DNA from: Rhizobium sp. L51/94
GTDB taxonomy: Bacteria > Pseudomonadota > Alphaproteobacteria > Rhizobiales > Rhizobiaceae
Assembly (NCBI RefSeq): GCF_019355555.1
Contig: NZ_CP072142.1
Span: 496,001 to 560,000 of the forward strand
Direction of reading: 5' to 3'
Length of the DNA: 64,000 nucleotides
The translations under genes and the position numbers were made by a program. Of this stretch, positions 44,091 to 54,830 are shown piece by piece; positions within the stretch are counted from its first letter, which is position 1; each line of letters starts with the position of its first letter. The notes beneath the pieces were generated by a model, which saw only the letters and a program-made list of their open reading frames with translations, was not told where the DNA came from and did not search any database.

Positions 44091-44399
44091 TTATGCCGAC
44101 TGCTGCGCCAGGAAGGATTTTGCAGTTTCGATTGCCGGGCGGCAGCTTGGCACTGCGTCCGACAGGATGCGATCGGGTGCGGTGCCGAGGACCCAGATGT
44201 CGAATGCCATGGATACGAGCGGCAAAGGATTTGTGGTGGCGTGGTCGGTGATCACCTGACCGGCGCTGGTCGTGCAGGCCCTGACATTGGCAACGACCTC
44301 GTAAGGCACGTTGGCCTTTGCAAGGCGGCTGGTAATCTCGGTTTGAAACGGGTCGAGGATAAGGAGCTGCACGAAATAAAAAACGAGGGCGCTGAGCAT
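44091..44399 (-). CDS. hypothetical membrane-anchored or exported protein (102 aa)
   Basis: Starts MLSALVFYFVQLLILDPFQT with GGAAACC upstream, so it has an N-terminal membrane anchor or signal. The rest (VPYEVVANVRACTTSAGQVI, LSDAVPSCRPAIETAKSFLA) has two Cys that could pair in the periplasm. A conserved rhizobial protein of unknown function as far as I recall. Upstream codons in the same frame to 44723 look non-coding. Confidence 0.7.
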   Translation of the reverse strand: MLSALVFYFVQLLILDPFQTEITSRLAKANVPYEVVANVRACTTSAGQVITDHATTNPLPLVSMAFDIWVLGTAPDRILSDAVPSCRPAIETAKSFLAQQSA

Positions 44400-44737
44400 T
44401 TTGGTTTCCAGTTGGCCGTGACGTGCGATCCGACATCGCACAAGCAGCCAAAAGCTTGCACCAGAGGGGCCCGGATCAGGGTAGTCCCTATGTAGGAAGC
44501 CTGGAGCGATCCGCAACACGGGGGCAAGCGTTCCGGCCATCTTGACCGTTCGGCAGGCGTACCAGTGCCCATCGGTTTTCATCGTCTGCTCCGAGGTATA
44601 TAGGACCCTGGCGCTCGTCCCAAGAATGCCTTCGTTCAGGTAGATGTCAGGAAAATCGCACACTGTTTTCTGCTGCATTGCCAGGGTGCAGCCGGCCTCG
44701 TACCGCACGCCCGGGCATGCCATTTTGGAGACCTTCT
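44400..44737. other. 338-bp intergenic region
   Basis: Divergent promoter region between the 102-aa gene and the EptA-like gene. Open frames here have atypical composition and no ribosome binding sites. No operator was recognised. Confidence 0.4.
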
Positions 44738-46399
44738 TTGAACGATCGTAACACCGAAAACGCGCGGCCCTTCGGTCGGCCCGTGCTGGGAAGCGTGACG
44801 CTTTGCTTCCTGACGACGCTCTATCTGCTGGTCGTCACAAACTGGACGTTCTGGCAAAAGGCCCATGGCTACCTGACCGGAAATGCGCTTGCCTTCACCG
44901 CATTTGTCATCGGCATCTCCGCGCTTTTCATGGCCGTCGTCACATTGTTCTCGGCGAAATATGTCACGAAGCCGATCCTGATCTTCTTTGTCCTGGTATC
45001 GTCCGCCTGTTCCTGGTTCAACGACCAGTTCGGGGTCGTCATCGACAAGGACATGATCCGCAACGCGGCCGTTTCGACCGGCGCCGAGGCCGGGCACCTC
45101 ATTACCTTCCGATTTGCCCTTCATCTACTGCTGACAGCCTTGCTGCCGTCGCTGCTGATAATCTGGGTGCGTATCCGCCACCGGACAATCCTGCCGAAGC
45201 TGGCGCAGAACACGGCGATCATCCTCGGCTGCCTTGCTATCTTTGCCGGCGCCGGCATCAGCTATTACAAGGTCTTTGCCGGCGTCGGGCGCGCCCACCG
45301 CGATATCCTGGCTACCCTCAACCCGTTCATGCCGATCAATAATGCCGTCAGCTACGTCGTGTCGGCACAGAAGGATGCGCATGTCGTCGCCGAGCCCCTG
45401 GGGACGGACGCCCACCGGGTCAACATCGATCCCTCCGGCAAGCCTCGGGTGACGATCATCGTTGCCGGCGAAACCGCGCGCGCCTCGGATTTCTCGCTCG
45501 GTGGATATAACCGCGATACCAATCCCGAGATGAAGAAGCAGGACGTCGTCTATTTCCCCAACACGACCAGCTGCGGCACGGCGACGGCGACGTCAATTCC
45601 CTGCATGTACTCGATCTACCCGCGCGCCGACTACACCCATCGCAAGGGGCTGCAGACCCAGAATCTTCTGGATGTCCTCAGTCATGCCAAGGTGGACGTC
45701 TCCTGGCTGGACAACGACACCGGCAGCTACAACGTCACCGACAGGGTGGCCTACGAATACCTGCCGAATTCCAAGGATCCGCGCTTCTGCAAGGATGGCG
45801 AATGCCTGGATGCGATCCTTCTGGACAAGGTCGATGCCTGGCTCGATCACGTCAAAGGTGACAGCGTGCTGGTTCTCCACCAGCTCGGCAGCCACGGACC
45901 TGCCTATTTCCAGCGCTATCCCGAGGAGTTCCGACGCTTCACACCGGATTGCCGCGCCAACGATTTCGGTGCCTGTACGCCGGAGGAGATCACCAACGCC
46001 TACGACAATACGATCCTCTATACGGACCACGTCGTCTCGGTCGTCATCGACAAGATTAAGCAGCGCGCTGCCAAGCTGGATGGTGCCGTCGTCTATGTCT
46101 CCGATCACGGAGAGTCACTCGGCGAGAATGGTATCTACCTGCACGGCACGCCCTACTTCATCGCGCCGACGCAGCAGACGCACGTGCCGTTCCTGGCCTG
46201 GGTATCGGACGACCTGTCGAAATCTGCCGGCTTCGATATGAAATGCCTCGGGCAGCACGCCGACGGGCAGTATTCGCACGACAATTTCTTCCATTCGATC
46301 CTCGGCCTTATGGATGTCTCCACCAAGGTCTACAATGCGAAGATGGATGTTTTTTCCCAATGCCGCCGGCCCGCCGGCGCGCTCGCCAGCGCTGGATGA
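44738..46399 (+). CDS. phosphoethanolamine transferase (EptA/MCR family)
   Basis: 553-aa inner-membrane enzyme that moves phosphoethanolamine from phosphatidylethanolamine to lipid A or other glycans. Five N-terminal membrane segments (about 20-180) precede a periplasmic sulfatase-fold domain. Catalytic features: VAGETARASDFSLGGYNRDTNP (metal Glu), FPNTTSCGTATATSIPCMYS (Thr nucleophile flanked by Cys), and YVSDHGESLGENGIYLHG (metal Asp-His). The probable start is TTG 44738, 7 bases after GGAG; ATG 44717 lacks a ribosome binding site. Confidence 0.92.
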   Translation: MNDRNTENARPFGRPVLGSVTLCFLTTLYLLVVTNWTFWQKAHGYLTGNALAFTAFVIGISALFMAVVTLFSAKYVTKPILIFFVLVSSACSWFNDQFGVVIDKDMIRNAAVSTGAEAGHLITFRFALHLLLTALLPSLLIIWVRIRHRTILPKLAQNTAIILGCLAIFAGAGISYYKVFAGVGRAHRDILATLNPFMPINNAVSYVVSAQKDAHVVAEPLGTDAHRVNIDPSGKPRVTIIVAGETARASDFSLGGYNRDTNPEMKKQDVVYFPNTTSCGTATATSIPCMYSIYPRADYTHRKGLQTQNLLDVLSHAKVDVSWLDNDTGSYNVTDRVAYEYLPNSKDPRFCKDGECLDAILLDKVDAWLDHVKGDSVLVLHQLGSHGPAYFQRYPEEFRRFTPDCRANDFGACTPEEITNAYDNTILYTDHVVSVVIDKIKQRAAKLDGAVVYVSDHGESLGENGIYLHGTPYFIAPTQQTHVPFLAWVSDDLSKSAGFDMKCLGQHADGQYSHDNFFHSILGLMDVSTKVYNAKMDVFSQCRRPAGALASAG

Positions 46400-46426
46400 G
46401 AGCTCAGTGGCAGGCAAAGCACAGAG

Positions 46427-46455
46427 AGAAACGCCCACGGACAGTGGGCGTTTCT
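46427..46455. terminator. bidirectional terminator
   Basis: Perfect 12-bp stem AGAAACGCCCAC/GTGGGCGTTTCT with loop GGACA, between convergent EptA-like and hydrolase genes; CCTTTT follows. Confidence 0.88.
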
Positions 46456-46473
46456 GGCCTTTTGGGGGGTGGC

Positions 46474-47445
46474 TCAGGCCTTGAAGAAGGCCAGCAGGTC
46501 GGGGTTGAGAACGTCGGCGTGCGTCGTCAGCATGCCGTGCGGAAAGCCCTTGTAGACCTTCAGCGTACCGTTCTTCAGGAGCTTGACCGACAGCATGGCG
46601 GAATCGGCGATCGGCACGATCTGGTCGTCGTCACCATGCATGACGAGGACGGGAACGTCGATATTCTTCAGGTCATCGGTGAAGTCCGTCTCGGAGAAGG
46701 CCTTGATGCAATCATAATGGGCCTTTGCCCCGCCCATCATGCCCTGACGCCACCAGTTGTCGATCACGCCGGGATAGGTCTTGGCGCCATCGCGATTGAA
46801 GCCGTAGAACGGGCCGGTCGGAACATCCCGGTAAAACTGGGCCCGGTTGGCAACGAGTGCCGAGCGGAAGCCGTCGAAGACCTCCATCGGCAGGCCGCCG
46901 GGATTGTTCTCGGTCTTGAGCATGATCGGCGGTACGGCACCGACGAGCACTGCCTTAGCGACCCTGCCGTTTCCGCCATGCTTTGCTACATAGCGGGCGA
47001 CTTCGCCACCGCCGGTGGAGTGACCGATGTGAATGGCGTTCTTCAGGTCGAGATGTGCAACCAGCGCTGCGACGTCGGCAGCGTAGGTGTCCATTTCGTT
47101 GCCGTGATCCGTCTGGCTGGAACGGCCGTGGCCGCGGCGATCATGGGCGACGACCCGGTAGCCCTGGCCGAGGAAGTAGAGCATCTGGGCATCCCAGTCG
47201 TCTGCGCTGAGGGGCCAACCATGGTGGAACACGATCGGCTGACCCGTGCCCCAGTCCTTGTAGTAGATCTGCGTGCCGTCCTTGGTCGTGAAGATGCTGC
47301 TGCTCATGGTCGTTCCCTTCGGTTGTGAAGCTTTGGGTGTTGCTGCGTCTGCAGTTGCAACCAATGGCATGGTCGCTGCTGCAGCGGCAAGGCCCAACAC
47401 GGCGGTCATCACGCCACGGCGTGTCGTGTGATTATTCGAAGCCAT
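46474..47445 (-). CDS. Tat-exported alpha/beta hydrolase (non-haem chloroperoxidase-like)
   Basis: 323-aa hydrolase. The N-terminus ASNNHTTRRGVMTAVLGLAA has a twin-arginine motif and hydrophobic core, so Tat export is likely. Mature enzyme: TTKDGTQIYYKDWGTGQPIVFHHGWPLSADDW, nucleophile elbow HIGHSTGGGEVARYV, acid in VMHGDDDQIVPI, His in GFPHGMLTTH. This pattern fits cofactor-free haloperoxidase/esterases. ATG 47445 has GGAGAG upstream. It is divergent from an OhrR-type regulator. Confidence 0.9.
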   Translation of the reverse strand: MASNNHTTRRGVMTAVLGLAAAAATMPLVATADAATPKASQPKGTTMSSSIFTTKDGTQIYYKDWGTGQPIVFHHGWPLSADDWDAQMLYFLGQGYRVVAHDRRGHGRSSQTDHGNEMDTYAADVAALVAHLDLKNAIHIGHSTGGGEVARYVAKHGGNGRVAKAVLVGAVPPIMLKTENNPGGLPMEVFDGFRSALVANRAQFYRDVPTGPFYGFNRDGAKTYPGVIDNWWRQGMMGGAKAHYDCIKAFSETDFTDDLKNIDVPVLVMHGDDDQIVPIADSAMLSVKLLKNGTLKVYKGFPHGMLTTHADVLNPDLLAFFKA

Positions 47446-47482
47446 CGTTCTGCTCTCCTGATAAGTGAGATCGCAAAAATAT

Positions 47483-47494
47483 TTATCGCGATAA
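47483..47494. promoter_or_regulatory. palindrome TTATCGCGATAA in the hydrolase promoter
   Basis: Perfect 12-bp palindrome 38 bp upstream of the hydrolase start, within an AT-rich divergent promoter region. Candidate operator for the adjacent MarR/OhrR-type regulator. Confidence 0.55.
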
Positions 47495-47533
47495 CGAATT
47501 CGTAGATAAAAAATTTTGGCTAGTCCAGTCAAA

Positions 47534-47568
47534 ATCGATATCGCGACATTATTTTTAATGATATCGAT
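47534..47568. promoter_or_regulatory. inverted repeat ATCGATATC-N17-GATATCGAT
   Basis: Two perfect 9-bp inverted arms (47534-47542, 47560-47568) just before the regulator start. Probable autoregulatory operator or overlapping promoter element. Confidence 0.5.
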
Positions 47569-47587
47569 ATTTGCTTATAAACGGGAG

Positions 47588-48055
47588 ATGACGACTTTGA
47601 GCCAAGCGCTCCTGCCATTGGATGACCAGCTGTGTTTCTCGCTGTATGCGGCAAGTATTGCTGTCAACCGCACTTACAAGCCGATGCTCGATTCCATGGG
47701 CATTACATACCCGCAATATCTGGTGCTGAGCGCGCTCGGCCAGGAGGATGGCCTGACGGTGGGCGCGATCGCCGAGCGGCTGGGGCTGGATTCCAGCACA
47801 ATCACCCCGCCCGTCAAGCGCCTCGAGGCGGCAGGCCTTGTGGAGCGCCGGCGCAGCAAGGTTGACGAGCGTCAGGTCCATGTCTGGTTCACCCATGCGG
47901 GGCAGGCGCTGCTGAAAAGATGCAGCTGTCTGGCGGAGACGCTCCTGCGGAAGTCGGGCATGACGCTTGAGCAGGTGCACGCTCTGAACCGGCAGGTTCG
48001 AACCTTGCGCGCCGCACTGGAGGCAGAGGAACAGCTCGGCACAGGCTCGCAGTGA
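47588..48055 (+). CDS. MarR-family regulator, OhrR type
   Basis: 155-aa regulator. LPLDDQLCFSLYAASIAVNRTYKP contains the reactive N-terminal Cys of OhrR, the organic-peroxide sensor, followed by the MarR winged helix (LTVGAIAERLGLDSSTITPPVKRLEAAGLVERRRSKVDERQV). Additional Cys (RCSCLAE) occur later. Start is ATG 47588 or TTG 47597; GGAG fits the TTG better. Divergence from the hydrolase suggests that peroxide relieves repression of both. Confidence 0.9.
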   Translation: MTTLSQALLPLDDQLCFSLYAASIAVNRTYKPMLDSMGITYPQYLVLSALGQEDGLTVGAIAERLGLDSSTITPPVKRLEAAGLVERRRSKVDERQVHVWFTHAGQALLKRCSCLAETLLRKSGMTLEQVHALNRQVRTLRAALEAEEQLGTGSQ

Positions 48056-48218
48056 ATATGATGACTTCAGTGGGAATATTGTGACAGCGGTGCATTGCAC
48101 TATATAAATAGCAGAGCCTTCCGGAAGACGATTTTCAATCTTTCCTGTTGACGGCTGCGCTGAAACAAAAATTGTCACCCAACGGTCGTTCTTCGTTGTA
48201 ATATGGTGGAAGAAATGA

Positions 48219-48938
48219 ATGAGGTTTGATTTGTGGCAGTTCTTTCAGACTACGCAGGGCAGCATCATCCTCGGTGTCCTGTTGGGCGCCGGTAGTATTG
48301 CAAAAGGCGTCATGCTTTCCAGATCTCTCTTATGGGCGGGTATCCGACGCCCGCAGCGGGTCAACCGCAGGCGGGAGGAACGTATGCTGGCCATGCGGGT
48401 CGTGCTCGCATTGGACGATCTGGTCGGCGGCTGCCACAGTGCAGCAATAGACGCACCTGAATTCAACCCGTCCGATGCCGGCGATTTCGTCCTGCACACG
48501 GAGGATCCACGCCTGATCTTGCCGAAGGATGTTGACTGGAGCCTCCTTTCTCCAGAGCTGGCCGAGGAGGTCCTCTGGATGCCGAACCGCCTGCGCAACA
48601 TACTCGACGCGCTGGAATCGCTCGACGTCAACGCGCCCGAATTCGACGACTTTTTCCTGCATCGGCAAGCGGATTTTTCGAAGCTCGGCCTGCGTGCGAT
48701 GGATATCATCGACACCCTCTGTGCCGAATATGGCATCGAGGCGCCTGAGCGTCCTCTCTACTACGATCCGCGCGCGACCTTCGAGGAAGGTGTCGCACTG
48801 GCCGTGGACTTCACGGATCGCCGTCGCAAGTCGCAGAAGAATGCCTCGACCGGGCGCTCAAACGTGACGCCGCTGTTTGGCAATGGCGGTATCGAAGCCA
48901 AAACCGTCAAGCCGTCGGACAAGGATCCGATCGCCTGA
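48219..48938 (+). CDS. hypothetical membrane-anchored protein (239 aa)
   Basis: One N-terminal hydrophobic segment (GSIILGVLLGAGSIAKGVML) is followed by a basic patch (RRPQRVNRRREERML) and an acidic, helical cytoplasmic domain without recognised motifs (LALDDLVGGCHSA, LLSPELAEEVLWMPNRLRNILDALESL). GGAAGAA precedes the ATG. The C-terminal 35 residues are low-complexity. No family recognised. Standalone gene with a strong terminator. Confidence 0.78.
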   Translation: MRFDLWQFFQTTQGSIILGVLLGAGSIAKGVMLSRSLLWAGIRRPQRVNRRREERMLAMRVVLALDDLVGGCHSAAIDAPEFNPSDAGDFVLHTEDPRLILPKDVDWSLLSPELAEEVLWMPNRLRNILDALESLDVNAPEFDDFFLHRQADFSKLGLRAMDIIDTLCAEYGIEAPERPLYYDPRATFEEGVALAVDFTDRRRKSQKNASTGRSNVTPLFGNGGIEAKTVKPSDKDPIA

Positions 48939-48961
48939 GCATCTCATATATGACCATCGAA

Positions 48962-49006
48962 GAGGCCACCGGCAAAGCATAGTTCCTATGCAGCGCCGGT
49001 GGCCTC
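48962..49006 (+). terminator. large hairpin terminator
   Basis: GAGGCCACCGGC (48962-48973) pairs perfectly with GCCGGTGGCCTC (48995-49006). A nested stem GCATAG/CTATGC (48977-48982 with 48986-48991) sits inside, and GGCGTTTTC follows. Confidence 0.85.
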
Positions 49007-49122
49007 GGCGTTTTCTGGATGGTGTGCCTCAACCTTCCCGGTTGACGCGGAAACTGAAAACCTGCAACAGCCTCTTCACAACCGTGCCATCCGGCGCAGC
49101 ACTCTCTGGACTTTGCCCGACG

Positions 49123-50745
49123 ATGATACGTATCGAGAATATCAGCAAGCAGCTCAGCCATCGCATCCTGTTCATCGAGGCATCTGCCGCCCTCAACAAG
49201 GGTGAGAAGGTTGGGCTGGTTGGGCCGAACGGCGCCGGCAAGACCACGGTCTTCCGTATGATCACCGGCGAGGAACATCCCGACGAAGGTCAGGTCGCCG
49301 TCGATAAGGGCGTGACCATCGGCTATTTCAACCAGGATGTCGGCGAGATGCACGGTCGCAGTGCCGTTGCCGAAGTTATGGAAGGTGCCGGCCCGGTCAG
49401 CATCGTCGCCGGCGAACTGCGCGAACTCGAAGCTGCCATGGTCGATCCCGATCGTCTCGACGAGATGGATGAAATCATCGAACGCTACGGAGAAGTCCAG
49501 GCGCGCTACGAAGAGCTGGACGGCTATGCGCTGGAAGGCCGCGCCCGGGAAGTGCTGGCTGGCCTCAGCTTCAGCCAGGAAATGATGGACGGCGATGTCG
49601 GCGGGCTGTCGGGCGGCTGGAAGATGCGCGTGGCGCTCGGTCGCATCCTGCTGATGCGCCCCGACGTGATGCTGCTCGACGAGCCGAGCAACCATCTGGA
49701 TTTGGAAAGTCTGATCTGGCTGGAGGAATTCCTCAAGAACTACGAGGGCGCATTGTTGATGACCTCGCACGACCGCGAGTTCATGAACCGCATCGTCACC
49801 AAGCTGATCGAGATCGACGGCGGCACGCTGACGACGTTCTCCGGCGACTATGCCTTCTACGAGCAGCAGCGGGCGCTCAATGAAAAGCACCAGATGGCGC
49901 AGTTCGAACGCCAGCAGGCGATGCTTGCCAAGGAAATCAAGTTCATCGAACGCTTCAAGGCGCGCGCTTCCCATGCTTCGCAGGTGCAGAGCCGGGTGAA
50001 AAAGTTGGAAAAGATCGACCGTGTCGAGCCGCCGAAGCGCCGGCAGGTCGTCTCCTTCGATTTCGCGCCGGCGCCCCGCTCCGGTGAAGACGTGGTGAAC
50101 CTGAAAAACGTCTACAAGAGCTACGGTAGCCGCAGCATCTATGCCGGCCTCGATTTCATGGTCCGCAGGCGCGAGCGCTGGTGTGTCATGGGCATCAACG
50201 GTGCCGGTAAATCGACATTGCTGAAGCTGGTTACCGGCTCTACCGATCCGGACGAGGGTGCGGTTGCACTCGGCGCCAGCGTCAAGATGGGCTATTTCGC
50301 CCAGCACGCCATGGACCTGCTCGATGGCGAGCGTACCGTGTTCCAGTGGCTCGAGGATTCCTTCCCGCAGGCGGGGCAGGGGCCTTTGCGGGCGCTGGCC
50401 GGCTGCTTCGGCTTTTCCGGCGACGATGTCGAAAAGAAATGCCGGGTGCTGTCAGGCGGCGAGAAGGCCCGCCTTGTCATGGCAGCGATGCTGTTCGACC
50501 CGCCAAACCTGCTGGTGCTGGACGAGCCCACCAACCATCTGGACCTCGACACGAAGGAAATGCTGATCAAGGCATTGTCCGAGTACGAGGGCACGATGCT
50601 GTTCGTCTCGCACGACCGCCATTTCCTCGGCGCCCTGTCGAACCGCGTGCTGGAAGTCACGCCCGATGGCGTGCAGCAATATGGCGGTGGCTACACGGAA
50701 TATGTGGCGCGCACCGGCCACGAGGCCCCCGGCCTGCACGGCTGA
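49123..50745 (+). CDS. ABC-F family ATPase (EttA/Uup-like)
   Basis: 540-aa soluble protein with two ABC domains and no membrane segments. Domain 1: GLVGPNGAGKTTVFRMI, LSGGWKMRVALGRILLMRPDVMLLDEPSNHLDLESL. Linker with charged helix AQFERQQAMLAKEIKFIERFKARAS (P-site tRNA motif region). Domain 2: CVMGINGAGKSTLLKL, LSGGEKARLVMAAMLF, LVLDEPTNHLDLDT. ABC-F proteins act on the ribosome in translation control or antibiotic protection. ATG 49123 (MIRIENISK) is the natural start; the ribosome binding site is weak. Confidence 0.94.
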   Translation: MIRIENISKQLSHRILFIEASAALNKGEKVGLVGPNGAGKTTVFRMITGEEHPDEGQVAVDKGVTIGYFNQDVGEMHGRSAVAEVMEGAGPVSIVAGELRELEAAMVDPDRLDEMDEIIERYGEVQARYEELDGYALEGRAREVLAGLSFSQEMMDGDVGGLSGGWKMRVALGRILLMRPDVMLLDEPSNHLDLESLIWLEEFLKNYEGALLMTSHDREFMNRIVTKLIEIDGGTLTTFSGDYAFYEQQRALNEKHQMAQFERQQAMLAKEIKFIERFKARASHASQVQSRVKKLEKIDRVEPPKRRQVVSFDFAPAPRSGEDVVNLKNVYKSYGSRSIYAGLDFMVRRRERWCVMGINGAGKSTLLKLVTGSTDPDEGAVALGASVKMGYFAQHAMDLLDGERTVFQWLEDSFPQAGQGPLRALAGCFGFSGDDVEKKCRVLSGGEKARLVMAAMLFDPPNLLVLDEPTNHLDLDTKEMLIKALSEYEGTMLFVSHDRHFLGALSNRVLEVTPDGVQQYGGGYTEYVARTGHEAPGLHG

Positions 50746-51135
50746 TCAGGGTTCGCGGACGTCGTGGGAGCCGGCAGCTTGGGCCGCCTTGATAAACCTG
50801 CGGTCGAACGTCATCATGGCTTCACAGCTGCCGATTCTGCCCAGATGGAGGGCATCGGCGAAATCCATGCCTTGCTCGGTGCGATCGAGCGCCCGCGCCA
50901 CCAGCGCTGGACTTTCTAGCGTCACCCGACGCAGGCCGGCGAAGGCCCGGAGCGCCGCACAAACCTGCTGCGGCTGATAACTGTAGACGCTCCGCAGGAC
51001 CCATTCGCATTCGAGCATGACAGTTGTTGCCACGAACACATCCTTATTCTCGACAAGGCTGCGTGCTTTCGTCGATTGCTCTGGATGATCGCCGGTGAGG
51101 TAGCGAATGATGATATTGGTATCAATCGCCAGCAT
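50746..51135 (-). CDS. vapC: VapC-type PIN-domain toxin
   Basis: 129-aa PIN-domain ribonuclease. Acidic residues: Asp5 in MLAIDTNIIIRYL, Glu in VMLECEWVLRS, Asp in GMDFADALHLGRI and the later Asp in MMTFDRRF. It overlaps the antitoxin gene upstream by 14 bases and abuts the stop codon of the ABC-F gene. Acts by cleaving RNA when not held by its antitoxin. Confidence 0.92.
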   Translation of the reverse strand: MLAIDTNIIIRYLTGDHPEQSTKARSLVENKDVFVATTVMLECEWVLRSVYSYQPQQVCAALRAFAGLRRVTLESPALVARALDRTEQGMDFADALHLGRIGSCEAMMTFDRRFIKAAQAAGSHDVREP

Positions 51136-51397
51136 GGCGACGCCTTGCCTCGGCGATGATGCCCGCGTCCATATCCTCTATCGATTTCGAGGTGCCGGCA
51201 TAGGCAAGCGATCCGAAAACCTCGTCTGGCTCGGTGGCTGCGAAATGCGGTGCCGCGCGTAAAAGCACACCGTCGGCGGTTTCCTCGACCACCAGGCGCG
51301 TGCCCGGCTCCCACTGCTGGTGCAGACGCACCGCCTTGGGCAGGATGACCTGCCCTTTGGTGGACACGACGGTTGTCAGTTTTTCCGGCACGGCCAT
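51122..51397 (-). CDS. vapB: AbrB/MazE-type antitoxin of VapC
   Basis: 91-aa protein with an N-terminal swapped-hairpin AbrB domain (TTVVSTKGQVILPKAVRLHQQWEPGTRLVVEETADGVLLR) and a C-terminal toxin-binding tail. ATG 51397 has AAGGAGCTTGTG upstream. It precedes and overlaps vapC, the standard antitoxin-first order, and probably autoregulates the pair. Confidence 0.9.
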   Translation of the reverse strand: MAVPEKLTTVVSTKGQVILPKAVRLHQQWEPGTRLVVEETADGVLLRAAPHFAATEPDEVFGSLAYAGTSKSIEDMDAGIIAEARRRHAGD

Positions 51398-51469
51398 CAC
51401 AAGCTCCTTGTAAGACGGAGGTAAGATAGCACGGCAGGGCGCCAATGCCAATCGGACGATAGCGCGGGG

Positions 51470-52548
<1,079 letters not shown>

Positions 52549-52552
<4 letters not shown>

Positions 52553-54822
52553 GGGGTTACCGCTTCCTGCTGGGTCGAGTTGACCGCCGTGAGTTCTACC
52601 GTGGTGCCGGTAAAGCGGGGCGAGGTGACCTCTATGGTAATATCGCCGCTCTCGCCTGTCGATTCCAGCCAGAAGCCGGTCGTGCCGCCCTGGAACGGAA
52701 TGACGTGGGGGCCGACGATCTTTGCCGGACCAGACACCTTTAGTGTCACGACATCGTTGATGAACGGGAGGCGCGAGCCGACCTGATCGAGCGCGCGGAC
52801 GATAACGCGGGTGCTGTCGCGCCCTTCGGCACGGATCGTCTTGCTGTCCGCTTCGACCTGCAGTGTCGTCGGCAGCGGATCGGCGACCATGTGCAGTTTT
52901 GCGACGGCTTCGCCGGCGACAAATCCAGTGAAATGGGCGTCTTCCCACTGCATGCCCCAGACGCCGAGTTCGTCCTTGGTGAAATGACGATGGTCGACGA
53001 CGATGGGCGGGTGCGGCAGGTGTGGAAACGTCTCGCGGTCAGGACCGACGCGCTTGACCAGCGAACCGTAACGCAATTCGATCTCGTCGCAGTTGCTGAG
53101 GATGATCAGTGGCAGCACGCCGCCGATGTTGCGCTCGCCACGCGCCCAGAAGGTGACTGGTTTCATCACCACTTCTTCTGATGGCTCGCACTGGCTGGCA
53201 TAGACATAGGCTGCAAATTTCGGTTCGCGGAACATGTCCATGACGCCATGGTAGCAGATCCGGTCGCCGGAGCCGAAGTCCTTGTGGGTGTTGTAGTCGA
53301 ACATGCACCAGCCGATGGCACCGGAAATGTTGGGATCACCATAGGCAGCGTTCAGCACTTCCAGATGGCGCCGCACATGCTCGGCCTGCCGCTGTTCCTG
53401 GTCGTAGATTTTCGTCGGATACATATGGCCGCCGAATTCGGTGATCAGGTATGGCACGACCTTCTGCAGGCCCGTGCATTCCTGCTGGCTTCTCAGCGCC
53501 GTGCGCGGGCGGTTGCTGCCCGGCAGCTCCTCGTTGCCGAGGATAAAGTCGTTCATCGTGAAGACGTCTTCGAGGAATTCGCTGTCGAGGATGAATCGGA
53601 CGCCGCCGGTCTGGCGCGTGCTGTCTAACTCATGGGCGAGCCGGTTGGTCTCGAGATAGAAGTCGTGGCTATCCTTGGATTCGTTGATGCGCACGCCCCA
53701 GATGATGATCGACGGATGGTTCCAGTCGCGCTCGATCATGCGGCGGACGTTCTGGATCGATTCCTGCTTCCACTCCTCGCCGCCGATATGCTGCCAGCCG
53801 GGGATTTCCTCGAACACCAAGAGGCCAATGCGATCGCACCGATCGAGAAACCATTTGGACTGCGGATAGTGTGAGGTGCGGACGAGATTGCACTTCAGCG
53901 TGTTCTTCATGATGTCGGCGTCCAGCTCCTGGGCGGAGCGGCCGGCGGCATAGCCGACATAGGGGTAGGACTGGTGACGGTTGAGGCCGCGGATCTTTAG
54001 CTTGCGACCATTGAGCTTGAAGCCTTCGGTCGTGAATTCGGCCGTGCGGAAGCCGAAATGCGAGGCAAGCCGGTCCGAGCCCTGGTCGCTCTCGAGCGAG
54101 ACGGCGACGGTATAGAGGACAGGGTCGTCGATATCCCAGAGCGACAGGCCTGTGAGGTTGGCGAAGGCCAGCGTCACGCTTGTGCCTGTCGTTTCGGACG
54201 AGGCCGTGGCAATTTCCTTGCCTGCGGCGTCGGTGATGACGGCGGTCACGGTGCCGTTGAACGCCACACCCTGTGGATTGGAGAAGTCGCAACGCACCGT
54301 CGCCGACTTTGCCTCGCTGAGCACATGGCCGGTCTCGATCTTGATGTTGCCGATCGACACCGTATCGGTGACCTTCAGCCAGACATCGCGATAGATGCCG
54401 GCATAGGTGAGATAATCGATTCGGCCACCGAAGGGTGGGATTTCCGGGTTTTCGCTGCCGTCGATCTTGACGGTGATCAGGTTGTCGCCCTGATGCAGAC
54501 CGTCGGTCAGGCGCGCCTCGAAGGGCGTGTAGCCATCCTTGTGGGCGACAATCTCCTTGCCATTGAGATAAACGACGGAGTCGGCCATGGCGCCGTCGAA
54601 TACCAGCGACACTTCGCGACCGTCGAACTCCGGCTGCCACTTCAGGACGGCCTGGTAGGTGAAGGCGCGCTGATAGGATTTCTCGTCGAAATAGTTGAAC
54701 GGCAGGTCTACCGCATTGTGCGGCAGGGTGACCATTTGGCCGGCGGTCAGGGCCTCGGTGAGACCAGGGGCGAAACCCTCGTGAAAGGTCCAGGTATCGT
54801 TGAAGGAAACAACAGAACGCAT
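52549..54822 (-). CDS. lacZ: beta-galactosidase LacZ (glycoside hydrolase family 2)
   Basis: 757-aa GH2 enzyme. Sugar-binding domain at the N-terminus (FNDTWTFHEGFAPGL, LPHNAVDLPFNYFDEKSYQRAFTY), immunoglobulin-like domain, then the barrel with acid/base Glu in IIIWGVRINESKDSHD and nucleophile Glu in YLITEFGGHMYP. ATG 54822 (MRSVVSF) has AGGA 6 bases upstream; ATG 54828 is possible. The position between lacG and lacK, and the length, fit the Agrobacterium lactose operon enzyme. Cytoplasmic; hydrolyses imported beta-galactosides. Confidence 0.92.
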
Positions 54823-54830
54823 TTTCATTC

